Below, piece by piece: positions 15,016-24,840 of a stretch of DNA of 52,314 bases; position 1 is the stretch's first letter, and the number at the start of each line of letters is the position of its first letter. The DNA comes from an uncultured Bacteroidales bacterium. GTDB taxonomy: Bacteria; Bacteroidota; Bacteroidia; Bacteroidales; WCHB1-69. The notes beneath the pieces were generated by a model. That model had not been told where the DNA came from. It saw only the letters and a program-made list of their open reading frames with translations, and ran no database searches. The stretch is from contig CAMKLG010000016.1 in NCBI GenBank assembly GCA_946413585.1, positions 1-52,314 on the forward strand, written 5' to 3'. The translations under genes and the position numbers were made by a program.

Positions 15016-18000
15016 ATGAGAGATTTTTTGCGCTTATTACTCTGTATGCTTTGCGCCAGCTGCGTCGCGAAAATGTCGGCACAGCAGGCGGGCGATTTGC
15101 ACTTCCGTCATATCGATGCCGACAATATGGTGATACGTCTGGATACCTGCTCAATTGATCCGCAAACATTTTATATACAGAATGTTAGCTTGTCTCAATA
15201 TCGTCTGGATCCGTTGACTTCGACCCTCTATTTGCGCGATTCTGCATTGTTAGGTACGCGCATTTTTGTGCAATATAAAACCTACACCTTCGACCTGTCA
15301 AAGCCTGTTGCGCACCGCTCCTTACGGGAGGTGGAACCCGGTAGGAGAGGGCACGAAATCGCTGAGATCCCATCGACACCGTTCGCTGATTTGCTGAATG
15401 ACCAGTCGTTATACACCAATGGTTCTATTTCACGCGGTGTTTCAGTGGGAAATAACCAGGATTTGGTGCTTAATTCATCGCTTAACTTGCAGATTTCCGG
15501 AAAGTTATCTGAGGATGTTGAGATAATGGCCTCTGTGACAGATAAGAACATTCCTATACAACCCGAAGGGAACACCCAAACGCTTCAAGACATAAGCAGT
15601 ATCTTTATTACTGTGAAAATCAAAGAGATGGCGTTGCTCAATGCCGGTGATGTGGTATGGCACTGCGATAGTGATAACTTCCTGAAAGTTTCTCGGAACA
15701 TGTTGGGATTGAATGCCATGGTGCGCTCGAAACCCAAGGAGAAGGTCAAAATGTTCAACCAGGCAGGTGGAGGTATGGCCAAGGGTAAGTTCACCCGACA
15801 GACGGTGACGGTGCAGAATGGCGTGCAAGGTCCTTACAAACTCTACGGTGCCGACGGCGAAGTCTCCATCTTGATGGTCGCCGGTTCGGAGCGGGTCTAT
15901 GTGGATGGTCAGCTGCTGACGCGTGGTGCGGAAAATGACTACGTTGTAGATTATAACACCGCGGAAATCACTTTTACTCCCAAGATGCTGATGACTGCTG
16001 AAAAGCGCGTTATCGTTGAGTTTGAGTATTCCAACCGACATTATTCTCGATATAACCTCTTCACGCAAAACGAGATAGAAGTAGATGGCAAGATTCCTTT
16101 CAAACTGCGCCTCAATCTTTTTCATGAGCAAGATTTGAAGAATCACTCTATTCAGCCAGAACTTACGGTAGATCATAAGCGATTTCTAGCGGAGTTAGGA
16201 GATGCAGGAGCTATCGCATATTACCCTGTGGCGGATTCCGTGGCCTATACTCCCGACCGTGTTTTGTATGAAAAAATGGATACAATCTACAATAATAATA
16301 TATATACCATATATAAGTGTTCTACCAACAGTAATTCGCAGCTATATAGCCCTTCCTTTACCTATATGGGCACAAAAAAAGGTAATTATCAGCTGGTTAG
16401 CAGCACGGCGAATGGAAGAGTTTTTGCATGGGTCGCTCCTGATGGAGATATTCCCCAAGGCGATTATGAGCCGGTGTTGTTGCTCACCGCTCCGACTTCC
16501 CAGCAGATGGCTACATTGGGAATTGACCTCGCATGCCGTAATAATACTTTGGTAACCAGTGAATTGGCGATTTCTCATTATGATATTAACACCTTTTCGA
16601 AGCACGATCGTCAGAATGATGTGGGGCTTGCCTATTTGTTGAAGGTGAATGATGTGGAAAAGTTCGCCTCTGACAAGGATTCCTTACCGTGGTTGCTCAC
16701 AAGTCATGCGCAATTGCAATACATACATCAAAACTTTACTCCATTTGAGTCTTTTCGTGAGGTGGAATTCGCACGTGACTACAATTTGGCCTCTGATTAC
16801 GCCCATAATTGCGCCGAATGGTGGTTGCAGGCAGGAGTGGCATTCTCGAAACGGAAATTCCACCAGTATCTCTACGACTTCCATTGGTTTAACCGCGTTG
16901 GTGAGGTGAATGCGTTGCACAATGAGTTGCAAACCGATGATTATTGGCAAACGTGGCATTTTAAAACTCGCAACAGCTTCCTTCTGACTCGCGATTCCAT
17001 ACAGAAAAGTCGCTACTGGGTGTCTCGAATCCAACTCGCCAAACAGTGGAAGTGGATAACGGCTGATATAGACAACTTGTTGGAATACAATGTGTTTCAC
17101 GATGCTGAGAGTGGAATGCCAAGGCTTAACAGCTATGCATTCAACGAGCTGAACGCAGCCCTACGAAGCCCAGAAAAAGCAAAGCACCAGTGGCTCTTGG
17201 GTTATAAGAATCGTGTGGAATGGACTCCTGACAGTCTGCACATGCGTCCCCATTTGCTGGTGCATGAGTTCAAAACGCAGTACCAATTCGCGCAAATTAA
17301 GAACCAAAGTTTCCTGTTGAATGCCACCTATCGTCGCCAATCGATTTTCGATTCTTTGCAGAAGGGACATGCAGAGAACTATTTTGTTGGTAATCTGCAA
17401 TATACAGGAAGATTCTTGCACAACGCTTTGATTATCAACACTTACTATGACGTAGGGAGCGGCATGGAACTGAAAAAGACCTTTACCTATATCAAAGTGG
17501 CGACGGGTCAAGGCACGCATGTCTGGAACGATTATAACGGTAATGGCATTCAGGAATTGGATGAATTCGAAGTGGCAAAGTTTGTGGATCAGGCTGACTA
17601 TGTGAAAGTTTGGATTGCGGGAACGGATTATGTCAATGTCTATCAGAACCAGTGGACGCAGAGTGTCCAGCTGCGTCCGGCAGCTGTATGGGCTAATAAG
17701 AAGGGCTTCCGCAAGTTCCTGTCTCGTTTCTCCAACGTGCTGTCTATCAATACTTCTCTGAAACATAAAACCAGAATGTTCATCCCATTCTCCTTCTCGG
17801 AGACAGATTCGAATCTGGTGGCGAATCGCACCAATATCACGAATACCTTCTCTTTCAACAACAGCAGTTCAAAATTCGCGTTCGACTTTATTGTACAAGA
17901 TGCTTCCAATACACAGTTTCTATATTATGGATTAGAGACTAATAAGGTTAAGTATCAGGAAGTTATATTGAAGAGCACGCCGATAACCCCTCTGTATCTA

Positions 18001-18465
18001 CAAACCTCTTTCCTGCATAATAACACGTTGAATCACTCTACTTACTTCTCCTCAAGATGTTATCAAGTGGAGTCTTTTTCGACGGATTTATTGGTCAGAT
18101 TACAACTATGGAACCGATTGACGGCTTCTGTCGTTGGGCAGTATGCGCACAGAGTAAATCGGCAGGGGGTAGAACATGTGGATCGCTACAGAGCGGAACT
18201 ATTGGCTGAATATCGCATGTTAGAGAAGGGAACCTTTTCATTGTCAGCTGAATACGTCTATTTGAAAGGAGATGTAGGTCAGAACTCTTCCGTTTCCTAT
18301 TTCTTAACAGAAGGTTTGTCGATGGGGCAGAACCTGCTTTGGACTGCTACATGTCAGTTCTCTGTCACGCAGTTCCTTCAGTTGTCTGTGCATTATCAGG
18401 GGCGAGCGATGCAGGGGCATTCGGTTATCCACACGGGAAATGTCACGGTGAGTGCCCTGTTTTAA
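15016..18465 (+). CDS. Large uncharacterised outer-membrane beta-barrel protein
   Basis: 1149 residues from the chosen start, where a signal peptide begins (M-R-D-F-L-R-L-L-L, ending near K-M-S-A-Q). I do not recognise a named family. The N-terminal third has the segment S-I-S-R-G-V-S-V-G-N-N-Q-D and N-I-P-I-Q-P-E-G-N-T-Q, which I associate only loosely with other large Bacteroidota outer-membrane proteins. The C-terminal two thirds alternate aromatic and polar residues as in beta strands, and the protein ends in Phe, like many BAM-inserted barrels. An EF-hand-like D839-Y-N-G-N-G-I-Q-E-L-D-E-F-E loop suggests calcium binding. It lies directly upstream of porP in the same direction, so a T9SS-related role is possible but unproven. 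Confidence 0.72.
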   Translation: MRDFLRLLLCMLCASCVAKMSAQQAGDLHFRHIDADNMVIRLDTCSIDPQTFYIQNVSLSQYRLDPLTSTLYLRDSALLGTRIFVQYKTYTFDLSKPVAHRSLREVEPGRRGHEIAEIPSTPFADLLNDQSLYTNGSISRGVSVGNNQDLVLNSSLNLQISGKLSEDVEIMASVTDKNIPIQPEGNTQTLQDISSIFITVKIKEMALLNAGDVVWHCDSDNFLKVSRNMLGLNAMVRSKPKEKVKMFNQAGGGMAKGKFTRQTVTVQNGVQGPYKLYGADGEVSILMVAGSERVYVDGQLLTRGAENDYVVDYNTAEITFTPKMLMTAEKRVIVEFEYSNRHYSRYNLFTQNEIEVDGKIPFKLRLNLFHEQDLKNHSIQPELTVDHKRFLAELGDAGAIAYYPVADSVAYTPDRVLYEKMDTIYNNNIYTIYKCSTNSNSQLYSPSFTYMGTKKGNYQLVSSTANGRVFAWVAPDGDIPQGDYEPVLLLTAPTSQQMATLGIDLACRNNTLVTSELAISHYDINTFSKHDRQNDVGLAYLLKVNDVEKFASDKDSLPWLLTSHAQLQYIHQNFTPFESFREVEFARDYNLASDYAHNCAEWWLQAGVAFSKRKFHQYLYDFHWFNRVGEVNALHNELQTDDYWQTWHFKTRNSFLLTRDSIQKSRYWVSRIQLAKQWKWITADIDNLLEYNVFHDAESGMPRLNSYAFNELNAALRSPEKAKHQWLLGYKNRVEWTPDSLHMRPHLLVHEFKTQYQFAQIKNQSFLLNATYRRQSIFDSLQKGHAENYFVGNLQYTGRFLHNALIINTYYDVGSGMELKKTFTYIKVATGQGTHVWNDYNGNGIQELDEFEVAKFVDQADYVKVWIAGTDYVNVYQNQWTQSVQLRPAAVWANKKGFRKFLSRFSNVLSINTSLKHKTRMFIPFSFSETDSNLVANRTNITNTFSFNNSSSKFAFDFIVQDASNTQFLYYGLETNKVKYQEVILKSTPITPLYLQTSFLHNNTLNHSTYFSSRCYQVESFSTDLLVRLQLWNRLTASVVGQYAHRVNRQGVEHVDRYRAELLAEYRMLEKGTFSLSAEYVYLKGDVGQNSSVSYFLTEGLSMGQNLLWTATCQFSVTQFLQLSVHYQGRAMQGHSVIHTGNVTVSALF

Positions 18466-18791
18466 CCCCATCTGGATTATCCCAGAAACTTTTATTTTAC
18501 GTTAAATATCTGATATTTAGTTTATTGTGTTTAATTGACGTTGTAATTTGTTGAAATTCAGACGTTTGTTGAAACGGTGAGTAATATTTTGAGAAAATTG
18601 TTAATTCGAGGGATTTTATACCGAAAAATATGCTATTTTTGGCACTTCAAAAAAATTTGGTAAAATGTATTATGTAACTTTTTGAGTGGAGTGGTCGTAT
18701 AGAATAAGAAATGACATTTTTTCAATGTTGAAAAAGTTGTGTAATACATTGATTGTTAGAAAATTAATGTAGAACCCAAGTCATATAAAGT
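18466..18791 (+). other. 326-bp gene-free leader of the porP-gldN operon
   Basis: AT-rich with no supported reading frame. It holds a TATTTTTG element at 18634-18641, which would give a 5' leader of roughly 145 nt before porP. I see no clear terminator for the upstream gene and no riboswitch I recognise. Several TTG/TTTG words around 18540-18580 could be further promoter elements. Confidence 0.6.
18634..18641 (+). promoter_or_regulatory. Predicted -7 element (TATTTTTG) for porP-gldKLMN
   Basis: Fits TAnnTTTG, about 150 nt upstream of the porP ATG. No good -33 TTG at the normal spacing, so this is tentative. Confidence 0.4.
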
Positions 18792-19838
18792 ATGAGAAAG
18801 TATATACAAAAAGTTGGTCTGTTGGTGCTCTTGGCAATGTCTGCGATGATGTCAGGTTTTGCTCAAGATGATGCGCAATTCACCTTTTTTCCGTGGGTGA
18901 CATCCTATTATAACGCCGGCGGAATAGGGGAGCAGCATAATACTTTGTGTTTTACGGCAGACTATAATAACAAATATCTGGGGTGGGGAGATCTCTCCAC
19001 AACAGCCATCACCAATGATTCGGCAAAGCATACGGCTCCCCAGGATTTCCTCTTCAGTGTGGAATCGTATCTGAAGAAACTGCATGGTTCTTTGGGACTT
19101 GTGCTCGTACATGACAGACTTGGTTTCTACAGCAACACAGGTATTAAGTTAGGGTATGCTTATAAATTAAGAGTCGGTGGGGGAAATCTCGGCATCGGTT
19201 TCCAAGCTTCGTTATTTAACCAGAAGCTGGATGCGAGTGGACTTCGTCCAACTCAGGAAGGAGACCCGACGCTTACACAGCTTAACGAATCCACGTTGGA
19301 TTTTGACGTTAACCTTGGCGTATTGTACAAAACAGACCAATGGTATGTTGGCTTGGGTTGGACGCAGATTGCAGCGTTGTTTGATAAGAAACAAGCGCTT
19401 CGTTTGTCAGGCGAATATGGTTCTAGACGTTCGTCGCAACTCTATTTGCATGGCGGTTACACATGGGTGATGCCGTTTAACCCGAACTGGGAATTGCTTC
19501 CACAGGCTTTGGTGAAGACCGATTTCAGTACCTTCCAATGGGAAGTTCTGGTGTTGGCTCGTTACAACGGTGTATATTGGGGTGGTCTTGGCTATCGCTT
19601 CCAAGATGCTGTGTCACTGGCCTTTGGCGCACGTCCGTTCTACAACTCATCCAACATATATCTTAAAGGTTTGGACTTGGGTATTTCATACGGCATCACG
19701 GCTAACAATTTAGCCTATAAAAAGAACAGAAGCTTTGGTGATGTTGAGGTCGTAGTTCGCTATTGCTTTGATATTTACAAGCCTGAGGTCTTCTCTGGTT
19801 ACGGTAATTCACGTTATATTTATAAGAACAGATACTAA
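18792..19838 (+). CDS. porP: T9SS outer-membrane protein PorP (PorP/SprF family)
   Basis: 348 residues with a signal peptide (ending M-S-G-F-A-Q) and a barrel-like C-terminal region. The PorP/SprF signature is present: early F-x-N-x-G-G-like element (Y-N-A-G-G-I-G), repeated G-Y/G-Y-x-L-R-V-G strands, and L-G-I-S-Y-G-I-T near the end, where family members carry D-x-S-Y-D. PorP is needed for T9SS export and attachment of the periplasmic ring to the outer membrane. It is the first of five closely spaced genes, the porP-K-L-M-N order of Bacteroidales. It is a little longer than usual. Confidence 0.9.
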   Translation: MRKYIQKVGLLVLLAMSAMMSGFAQDDAQFTFFPWVTSYYNAGGIGEQHNTLCFTADYNNKYLGWGDLSTTAITNDSAKHTAPQDFLFSVESYLKKLHGSLGLVLVHDRLGFYSNTGIKLGYAYKLRVGGGNLGIGFQASLFNQKLDASGLRPTQEGDPTLTQLNESTLDFDVNLGVLYKTDQWYVGLGWTQIAALFDKKQALRLSGEYGSRRSSQLYLHGGYTWVMPFNPNWELLPQALVKTDFSTFQWEVLVLARYNGVYWGGLGYRFQDAVSLAFGARPFYNSSNIYLKGLDLGISYGITANNLAYKKNRSFGDVEVVVRYCFDIYKPEVFSGYGNSRYIYKNRY

Positions 19839-19893
19839 AAATCAACATAGTAACGTTAATAACGATATTGAAATAAATTAAAACAGAAAAAAT

Positions 19894-21324
19894 ATGAAAC
19901 GGGTAATCATTCTTTTCGCAGCGGCATTCATCTTCATGGTGTCGTGTCAGAACGGCGGCGACGGTCAGCTCGTCGGCGTGAAAGACCGTCCGGAATTCTC
20001 CGACCTGGAGCCTTTCGGCATGGTGTATGTCCCTACCGGCCACTATGTGATGGGTGGTGGTGACCAAGATGTTCCGTTTGCTCTCACCCAGCAGTCTCGC
20101 AACGTGACCGTTGCCGCTTTCTGGATGGACGAGACGGAAATCACCAACAATGAGTATCGTCAATTCGTGTATTGGGTGCGCGACTCTCTCGCACACGTGC
20201 TTCTCGGCGATGCTGAAATCACCGAGGCTGAGAAATACGGCCACTATCTGAAATATGATAAGGGTGAGAATGAGGGTGAAATCATTGAGCCTAAGTTGAT
20301 TAACTGGAAGGAAAAGATTCCTTGGGATTCTGACAATGAGGAGGTGCAATCCGCTTTGTCTCCTTTGTTCAGCAAGTTAAACACCCGTTTTTACCACTAT
20401 AGTTCCAAGAGATATAACGTCTCAATGTTCAACTATGAATATTGGTGGTTCGATTATCGCAACTATAGAGATCCTAAGGATCCCGACAACTTCGGTGCTT
20501 CTTATAAGGAGTTTGAAAAAGAGGGCAATGACTACGGTGGTATCTACGCCAACCGTCCCAGCAGCATGGGCAACGGCTACCAGCGCTTCATCAAGCATGA
20601 GGTTGTGAACATTTACCCTGATACCTTGTGCTGGGCTCACGACTTCGTCTATTCTTACAACGAGCCGATGATCCTGAATTACTTCAACAACCCGCAATAT
20701 GACAATTACCCGGTTGTGGGTGTTAGCTGGCGTCAGGCAAAGGCATTCTCCAGCTGGAGAACCCAATTGCGTATGTCATGGCTTTCCGGTAAGGAATACG
20801 CTTTCGAGCACGAGTTCCGTTTGCCTTCCGAGGCTGAGTGGGAATGGGCTGCTCGCGGCGGTAACTCTCTCGCCTCCTACCCGTGGGGCGGTCCCTACAC
20901 CGTCAACCAAAACGGTTGTTTCTTGAGCAACTTTAAACCGCAACGCGGTAACTATATCGCTGACGACAACTTCTATCCTGGCATCGTGGCACATTATCAT
21001 CCCAATGACTGGGGCTTGTTCGACATGAGCGGCAACGTGGCAGAATGGTGTGAAGACGCATACGACGAATCCGCCACCAACTTCACCCACGACATGAACC
21101 CGTCTTACGTCTATTATGCTGCGAAGGACGATTCTCCCGTGAAGAAGAGAAAAGTGATCCGCGGTGGCTCTTGGAAGGATGTCAGCTACTATACTACGGT
21201 GTATGCCAGAACCTACGAATATCAGGATACTTGTAAATCCTACGTCGGTTTCCGTAATGTGCAGTCCTTCATGGGACGTCAGAGAGGCGACAACAACAGC
21301 AGAAGTGCTTCTCACGTTTACTAG
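19894..21324 (+). CDS. gldK: T9SS ring lipoprotein GldK/PorK
   Basis: 476 residues. A lipoprotein signal is visible (M-K-R-V-I-I-L-F, V-S-C18-Q). The body is a formylglycine-generating-enzyme/sulfatase-modifying fold: M-V-Y-V-P-T-G-H-Y-V-M-G-G-G at the start, D-E-T-E-I-T-N-N-E-Y-R, L-P-S-E-A-E-W-E-W-A-A-R-G-G, D-M-S-G-N-V-A-E-W-C and the final V-I-R-G-G-S-W. GldK/PorK keeps the fold without the enzyme activity and forms, with GldN/PorN, the large periplasmic ring attached to the outer membrane. The 55-nt gap after porP and 59-nt gap before gldL fit a single transcript. Codon use is rich in C-ending codons, suggesting high expression. Confidence 0.97.
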   Translation: MKRVIILFAAAFIFMVSCQNGGDGQLVGVKDRPEFSDLEPFGMVYVPTGHYVMGGGDQDVPFALTQQSRNVTVAAFWMDETEITNNEYRQFVYWVRDSLAHVLLGDAEITEAEKYGHYLKYDKGENEGEIIEPKLINWKEKIPWDSDNEEVQSALSPLFSKLNTRFYHYSSKRYNVSMFNYEYWWFDYRNYRDPKDPDNFGASYKEFEKEGNDYGGIYANRPSSMGNGYQRFIKHEVVNIYPDTLCWAHDFVYSYNEPMILNYFNNPQYDNYPVVGVSWRQAKAFSSWRTQLRMSWLSGKEYAFEHEFRLPSEAEWEWAARGGNSLASYPWGGPYTVNQNGCFLSNFKPQRGNYIADDNFYPGIVAHYHPNDWGLFDMSGNVAEWCEDAYDESATNFTHDMNPSYVYYAAKDDSPVKKRKVIRGGSWKDVSYYTTVYARTYEYQDTCKSYVGFRNVQSFMGRQRGDNNSRSASHVY

Positions 21325-21383
21325 ACCAAACAATCGAAATTTTCATCAAAAACATAAATCATTAACTTAAAAAAATCAAACAA

Positions 21384-22130
21384 ATGGGTAAAATTGATCA
21401 AATCGTTAGATCGAAAGCTTACAAAAACGGTATGGCTAAATTGTACGGCTGGGGTGCTTCAGTCGTCATCATCGGTGCATTGTTCAAAATTTTGCACTTG
21501 CCCGGTGCTAACATCATGCTTATCTTAGGTATGGGTATTGAGGCCGTCATCTTCTTCTTCTCTGCATTCGAACCTCTGCATGTGGAGTACAACTGGGCAT
21601 TGGTTTATCCCGAGTTGGCTACTGGCACTGATATCGAACTCGAAGAGGGCGAGAAGAAATCCCGTCGTGAGAAAAAACAAATGGTGAAAAACGATGCGTT
21701 GTCCACCACTCAGGCTTTAGATAAAATGCTTGAAGAGGCTAAGATCGGTCCCGAACTGATGGAAAGCTTGGCAACGGGTATGCGTAACTTGAGCAACAAC
21801 GCTCAAAAGCTGGCCGGCGTTTCCGATGCCGTTGTTTCTACCGACAACTATACCGCAAGCCTTCAGAAAGCTTCTGAATCTGTGCGTAATTTGACCCTGA
21901 AATATGACAAGGTCGCTGCTAATCTCGATACCGATGGCGGCGCAACCGCAGCTTATATCGAAAGCGTTAAGAAAGCAACCACCGCTGTCGCCCAATTGGC
22001 TGTCGCTTACGATCAGACTGCCAAGTCTATGGCACAAACCAATAGCTTCAAGGCTGAGATGGATAAGTTAACCGCTAATATCTCCAAGTTGAGCAATGTT
22101 TATGGTAACATGCTCGCTGCAATGAAATAA
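21384..22130 (+). CDS. gldL: T9SS inner-membrane motor protein GldL/PorL
   Basis: 248 residues. Two transmembrane helices near the N-terminus (about 24-37 and 42-60) carry charged residues inside or at the ends of the spans, including K35, E53 and E63. In F. johnsoniae, conserved Glu residues in the second helix of GldL take part in proton-driven rotation; E53 and E63 have the same 10-residue spacing, so I infer they are the equivalents. The rest is a long soluble cytoplasmic helical domain. GldL forms a pentamer around the two GldM helices and powers secretion with the proton motive force. It lies between gldK and gldM. Confidence 0.97.
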   Translation: MGKIDQIVRSKAYKNGMAKLYGWGASVVIIGALFKILHLPGANIMLILGMGIEAVIFFFSAFEPLHVEYNWALVYPELATGTDIELEEGEKKSRREKKQMVKNDALSTTQALDKMLEEAKIGPELMESLATGMRNLSNNAQKLAGVSDAVVSTDNYTASLQKASESVRNLTLKYDKVAANLDTDGGATAAYIESVKKATTAVAQLAVAYDQTAKSMAQTNSFKAEMDKLTANISKLSNVYGNMLAAMK

Positions 22131-22175
22131 TTCTCGTTTAGTTCAAAACCATTACTAACTAAAATTATTTGAGAT

Positions 22176-23792
22176 ATGGGTGCAACAAATTGTCCGGAAA
22201 CCCCGAGACAGAAAATGATTCAGATGATGTACCTGGTGTACACCGCCATGTTGGCCTTGAACGTCTCTGCTGAGATTTTGAACGCCTTCGTGGTCGTGGA
22301 TGACACCCTGGTGACTTCCACCAACATCGCAGCCAACCAGAATGCCAATGATTATCAATGGTTCCTGGCTCAAAAGACTATTTTGGGTGCGAAAGTTGAC
22401 GATGCTTACAATAAGGCTCAGATTTTGAAGAAAGAGTCTGACGCTATGGTGAAATTCATAGAAAAGATGCGTAACGACCTCATTTTTGCCGTTGATGGCG
22501 ATTCACTCACCGATGGCAAAAAGGGACCGAAAGAACTGAAAACGGTAGCTACTATTGTTAAAAAGGATAACTTCGACGTTCCGACAGACTTCATGATTCG
22601 TCAAGGTAACGCGGCGAAACTGAAGGCTGAAATCAAGAAGTATAAAGCTAATGTTTTGAAACTCGCGAAGAAGGAAGACCAAAAGCGCCTCGAAGAGGGT
22701 ATGGGTCTGAACGTGGATGCTACTTATACCAAAGATATGAATACCGTATCTTGGGAAGAGCATAACTTCGATCACATTATCGCTGCCGCTTCCGCCACCC
22801 TGTTGAACAAGATGGTCGGCGAAGTGAAAAACGCTGAGTCGATGATGCTGAACTACTTGAAAGCATCTATCAGTGCTGACGACTTCAAGTTCGACCAAGT
22901 CAGTGGTCGTTCTATCCCGAAATCCCAGATGGTGTTCTCCGGCGACGCTTACGAAGCCGACATTATTGTGGCTGCTTACGATAGCAAAGCTACCCCTGAA
23001 GTTTGGTACAAGATGGGCGCAGATACGTTGACAGTTGACGGTATCGGCTCTGCTACCAAGTTGGAGGGCGAGAACGGTCTTGTGAAACTGAAAATCGGTA
23101 CCAGTGGTACAGGTGAACAGAAATATGCTGGCTTGATCAAGGTGGTCGGTCCTGGCGGTGAGGCTAAATATTATGGCTTCAAGGATAAATACACGGTATT
23201 GCAACCTTCTGCAACTATTGCAGCTGACAAGATGAATGTGCTGTATGCAGGTATTTCCAACCCTGTGTCTGTGTCTGGTCCTGTTGCTCCCGACAAATTG
23301 AGCGTTTCCTTCCCGGGTTGTAACGCTTCCAATCAGGGCGGTGGTAAATTCAATGTGAGTGTGCCTACCAGCTTGATAGGAAAGACGGTTCAAGCTACCG
23401 TATCAGCCAAGGTTGGTGAGAGCAGCAAGACTTTGGGTCAAACCACTTTCCGTGTGAAGAAAGTTCCGGATCCGCGTGCCGTTTTGGGTGCTAATATCCG
23501 TGGTGGTAAACGCGCTAAAGCCGAGTTGTTGGCTAACCCGCTGATCCGTGCAGCTATGGGTGATGATTTCGTCTATGACTTGAAATGGAAAGTCAACTCT
23601 TACCGTGTCATCATCGTGAGCAAAGGTATGGAGGAACCTGCTATCGTTTGTCAGGGTAGTGCTTTAAGCGAGAAGGCTAAATCCGCTATTCAGAAAGCTT
23701 CCTCTAACACCGTTATCTATTTCACCGACATCAAGGTCTCTTCTGAGGCTGGCTCTCGTACTTTGGACGAATTCTCGGTTCGTATAAGATAA
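22176..23792 (+). CDS. gldM: T9SS motor/periplasmic shaft protein GldM/PorM
   Basis: 538 residues. One N-terminal transmembrane helix (about 16-34) follows the motif P-R11-Q-K-M-I-Q-M-M-Y-L-V-Y. That arginine aligns with the conserved Arg of GldM which pairs with GldL glutamates in the proton-driven motor. The long periplasmic part carries the D1-D4 beta/helical domains that reach from the inner-membrane motor to the GldK/GldN ring. The length matches the family (about 510-540). It starts 45 nt after gldL and is followed by gldN 22 nt later. Confidence 0.97.
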   Translation: MGATNCPETPRQKMIQMMYLVYTAMLALNVSAEILNAFVVVDDTLVTSTNIAANQNANDYQWFLAQKTILGAKVDDAYNKAQILKKESDAMVKFIEKMRNDLIFAVDGDSLTDGKKGPKELKTVATIVKKDNFDVPTDFMIRQGNAAKLKAEIKKYKANVLKLAKKEDQKRLEEGMGLNVDATYTKDMNTVSWEEHNFDHIIAAASATLLNKMVGEVKNAESMMLNYLKASISADDFKFDQVSGRSIPKSQMVFSGDAYEADIIVAAYDSKATPEVWYKMGADTLTVDGIGSATKLEGENGLVKLKIGTSGTGEQKYAGLIKVVGPGGEAKYYGFKDKYTVLQPSATIAADKMNVLYAGISNPVSVSGPVAPDKLSVSFPGCNASNQGGGKFNVSVPTSLIGKTVQATVSAKVGESSKTLGQTTFRVKKVPDPRAVLGANIRGGKRAKAELLANPLIRAAMGDDFVYDLKWKVNSYRVIIVSKGMEEPAIVCQGSALSEKAKSAIQKASSNTVIYFTDIKVSSEAGSRTLDEFSVRIR

Positions 23793-23814
23793 TAAAAATC
23801 AAAAAAATACAATT

Positions 23815-24759
23815 ATGAAAAAGTTACAATTAATCGTAATGATGTTACTGGCCGTCTCCTTTGCGTGTGCGCAAGAGGATGAGACTGACGGCAGTACGAT
23901 GGAACAACCTATCCGTAAGCCTGTGGAAATGCCGTGGGAGCAAGTGAATGTCGGTGATTTTGCAGAACCGATCGCTTACCCGCCGGTACGCCAGGCTGAC
24001 GTGATGTATTATTGGACGATATGGCGCACGATTGACCTTCGCGAAAAAGTCAATCACCCGCTTTACTTCCCGACGGAAGTGCGTGGTACTTGGCGTAGCC
24101 TTGGTCAGACGATTTTCGATGCCGTTGACTTCGATCATCCAGAAAAAACAGAGGATGTCCTTACCCTCTATAGTGATGAAATGTGCACGTTCCCCTATTC
24201 ACGTGATGAACTTTCCACCGTTTTGACACAAACATTCACCACCACTGATTATGACATCGAAACGGGTGAGGAAATCGGCACAAAAGAGGTTGTTCAACAA
24301 TTTGAGGCAAAGGAAATCATCTCCTATAACGTGAAAGAAGTTTGGTATTTCGACAAACAGTATTCCACTTTTAGAGTTCAAATCCTTGAGATTGAACCTA
24401 TTATCGAATACGAACGTCCGACCAACAATAACAACATCTTTGATGATGAGCAGCCGCAAGATGAAGAAGACGTGAAAGCCAATATGACGAAGAAACGCGT
24501 GGGTTACATCTACTACAATGAACTTCGTCCTTTCTTGGCTAGACAAGAGGTCTTCAATGTGAAGAACAATGCAGCGCGTCTCTCCTTCGACGACCTGATC
24601 ACATGGAAGCGTGATTTCTCCAGCTTGATTTACAAGGAATCCAATGTGTATGATCGTGATATTTCCGATTACATCGCCAACTCTCGCGATCAGCGTATCG
24701 AATCCGAACGCATTACTGACAAATTGCGTACTTTCGAGCACGACCTTTGGGAGTTTTAA
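23815..24759 (+). CDS. gldN: T9SS ring protein GldN/PorN
   Basis: 314 residues with a signal peptide (ending F-A-C-A-Q) and the GldN features: an early W-R-T-I-D-L-R-E-K-V-N-H-P-L-Y-F-P, I-S-Y-N-V-K-E-V-W-Y-F-D-K, an acidic Asn-rich insertion (about 200-215), then K-R-V-G-Y-I-Y-Y-N-E-L-R-P-F-L-A. GldN/PorN binds GldK/PorK to build the outer-membrane-associated ring and contacts GldM. It is the last gene of the operon and is followed within about 30 nt by a strong terminator. Confidence 0.96.
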   Translation: MKKLQLIVMMLLAVSFACAQEDETDGSTMEQPIRKPVEMPWEQVNVGDFAEPIAYPPVRQADVMYYWTIWRTIDLREKVNHPLYFPTEVRGTWRSLGQTIFDAVDFDHPEKTEDVLTLYSDEMCTFPYSRDELSTVLTQTFTTTDYDIETGEEIGTKEVVQQFEAKEIISYNVKEVWYFDKQYSTFRVQILEIEPIIEYERPTNNNNIFDDEQPQDEEDVKANMTKKRVGYIYYNELRPFLARQEVFNVKNNAARLSFDDLITWKRDFSSLIYKESNVYDRDISDYIANSRDQRIESERITDKLRTFEHDLWEF

Positions 24760-24789
24760 TTGACAAAAACTTTTTCATAATTTGCAGAA

Positions 24790-24818
24790 AAACGGACGCG
24801 CGAGTGTCCGTTTTTTTT
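24790..24818 (+). terminator. Intrinsic terminator after gldN
   Basis: An 8-bp stem AAACGGAC (24790-24797) / GTCCGTTT (24806-24813), with T continuing to 24818. It closes the porP-gldN operon. Its T-tract merges into the promoter element of the next gene. Confidence 0.9.
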
Positions 24819-24825
24819 ATTTTTG
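24818..24825 (+). promoter_or_regulatory. Predicted -7 element (TATTTTTG) for the 24841 gene
   Basis: Fits TAnnTTTG. It begins at the last base of the terminator T-tract and lies 16 nt before the ATG at 24841. This rules out the in-frame ATG at 24823, which lies within the element. Confidence 0.5.
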
Positions 24826-24840
24826 CCGAAATACATTTTT

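Noticed and set aside
15016-18465. SprA/Sov, the main T9SS translocon
   Set aside because: At 1149 residues it is about half the length of SprA/Sov and lacks the sequence features I would expect. It is left as an unassigned barrel.
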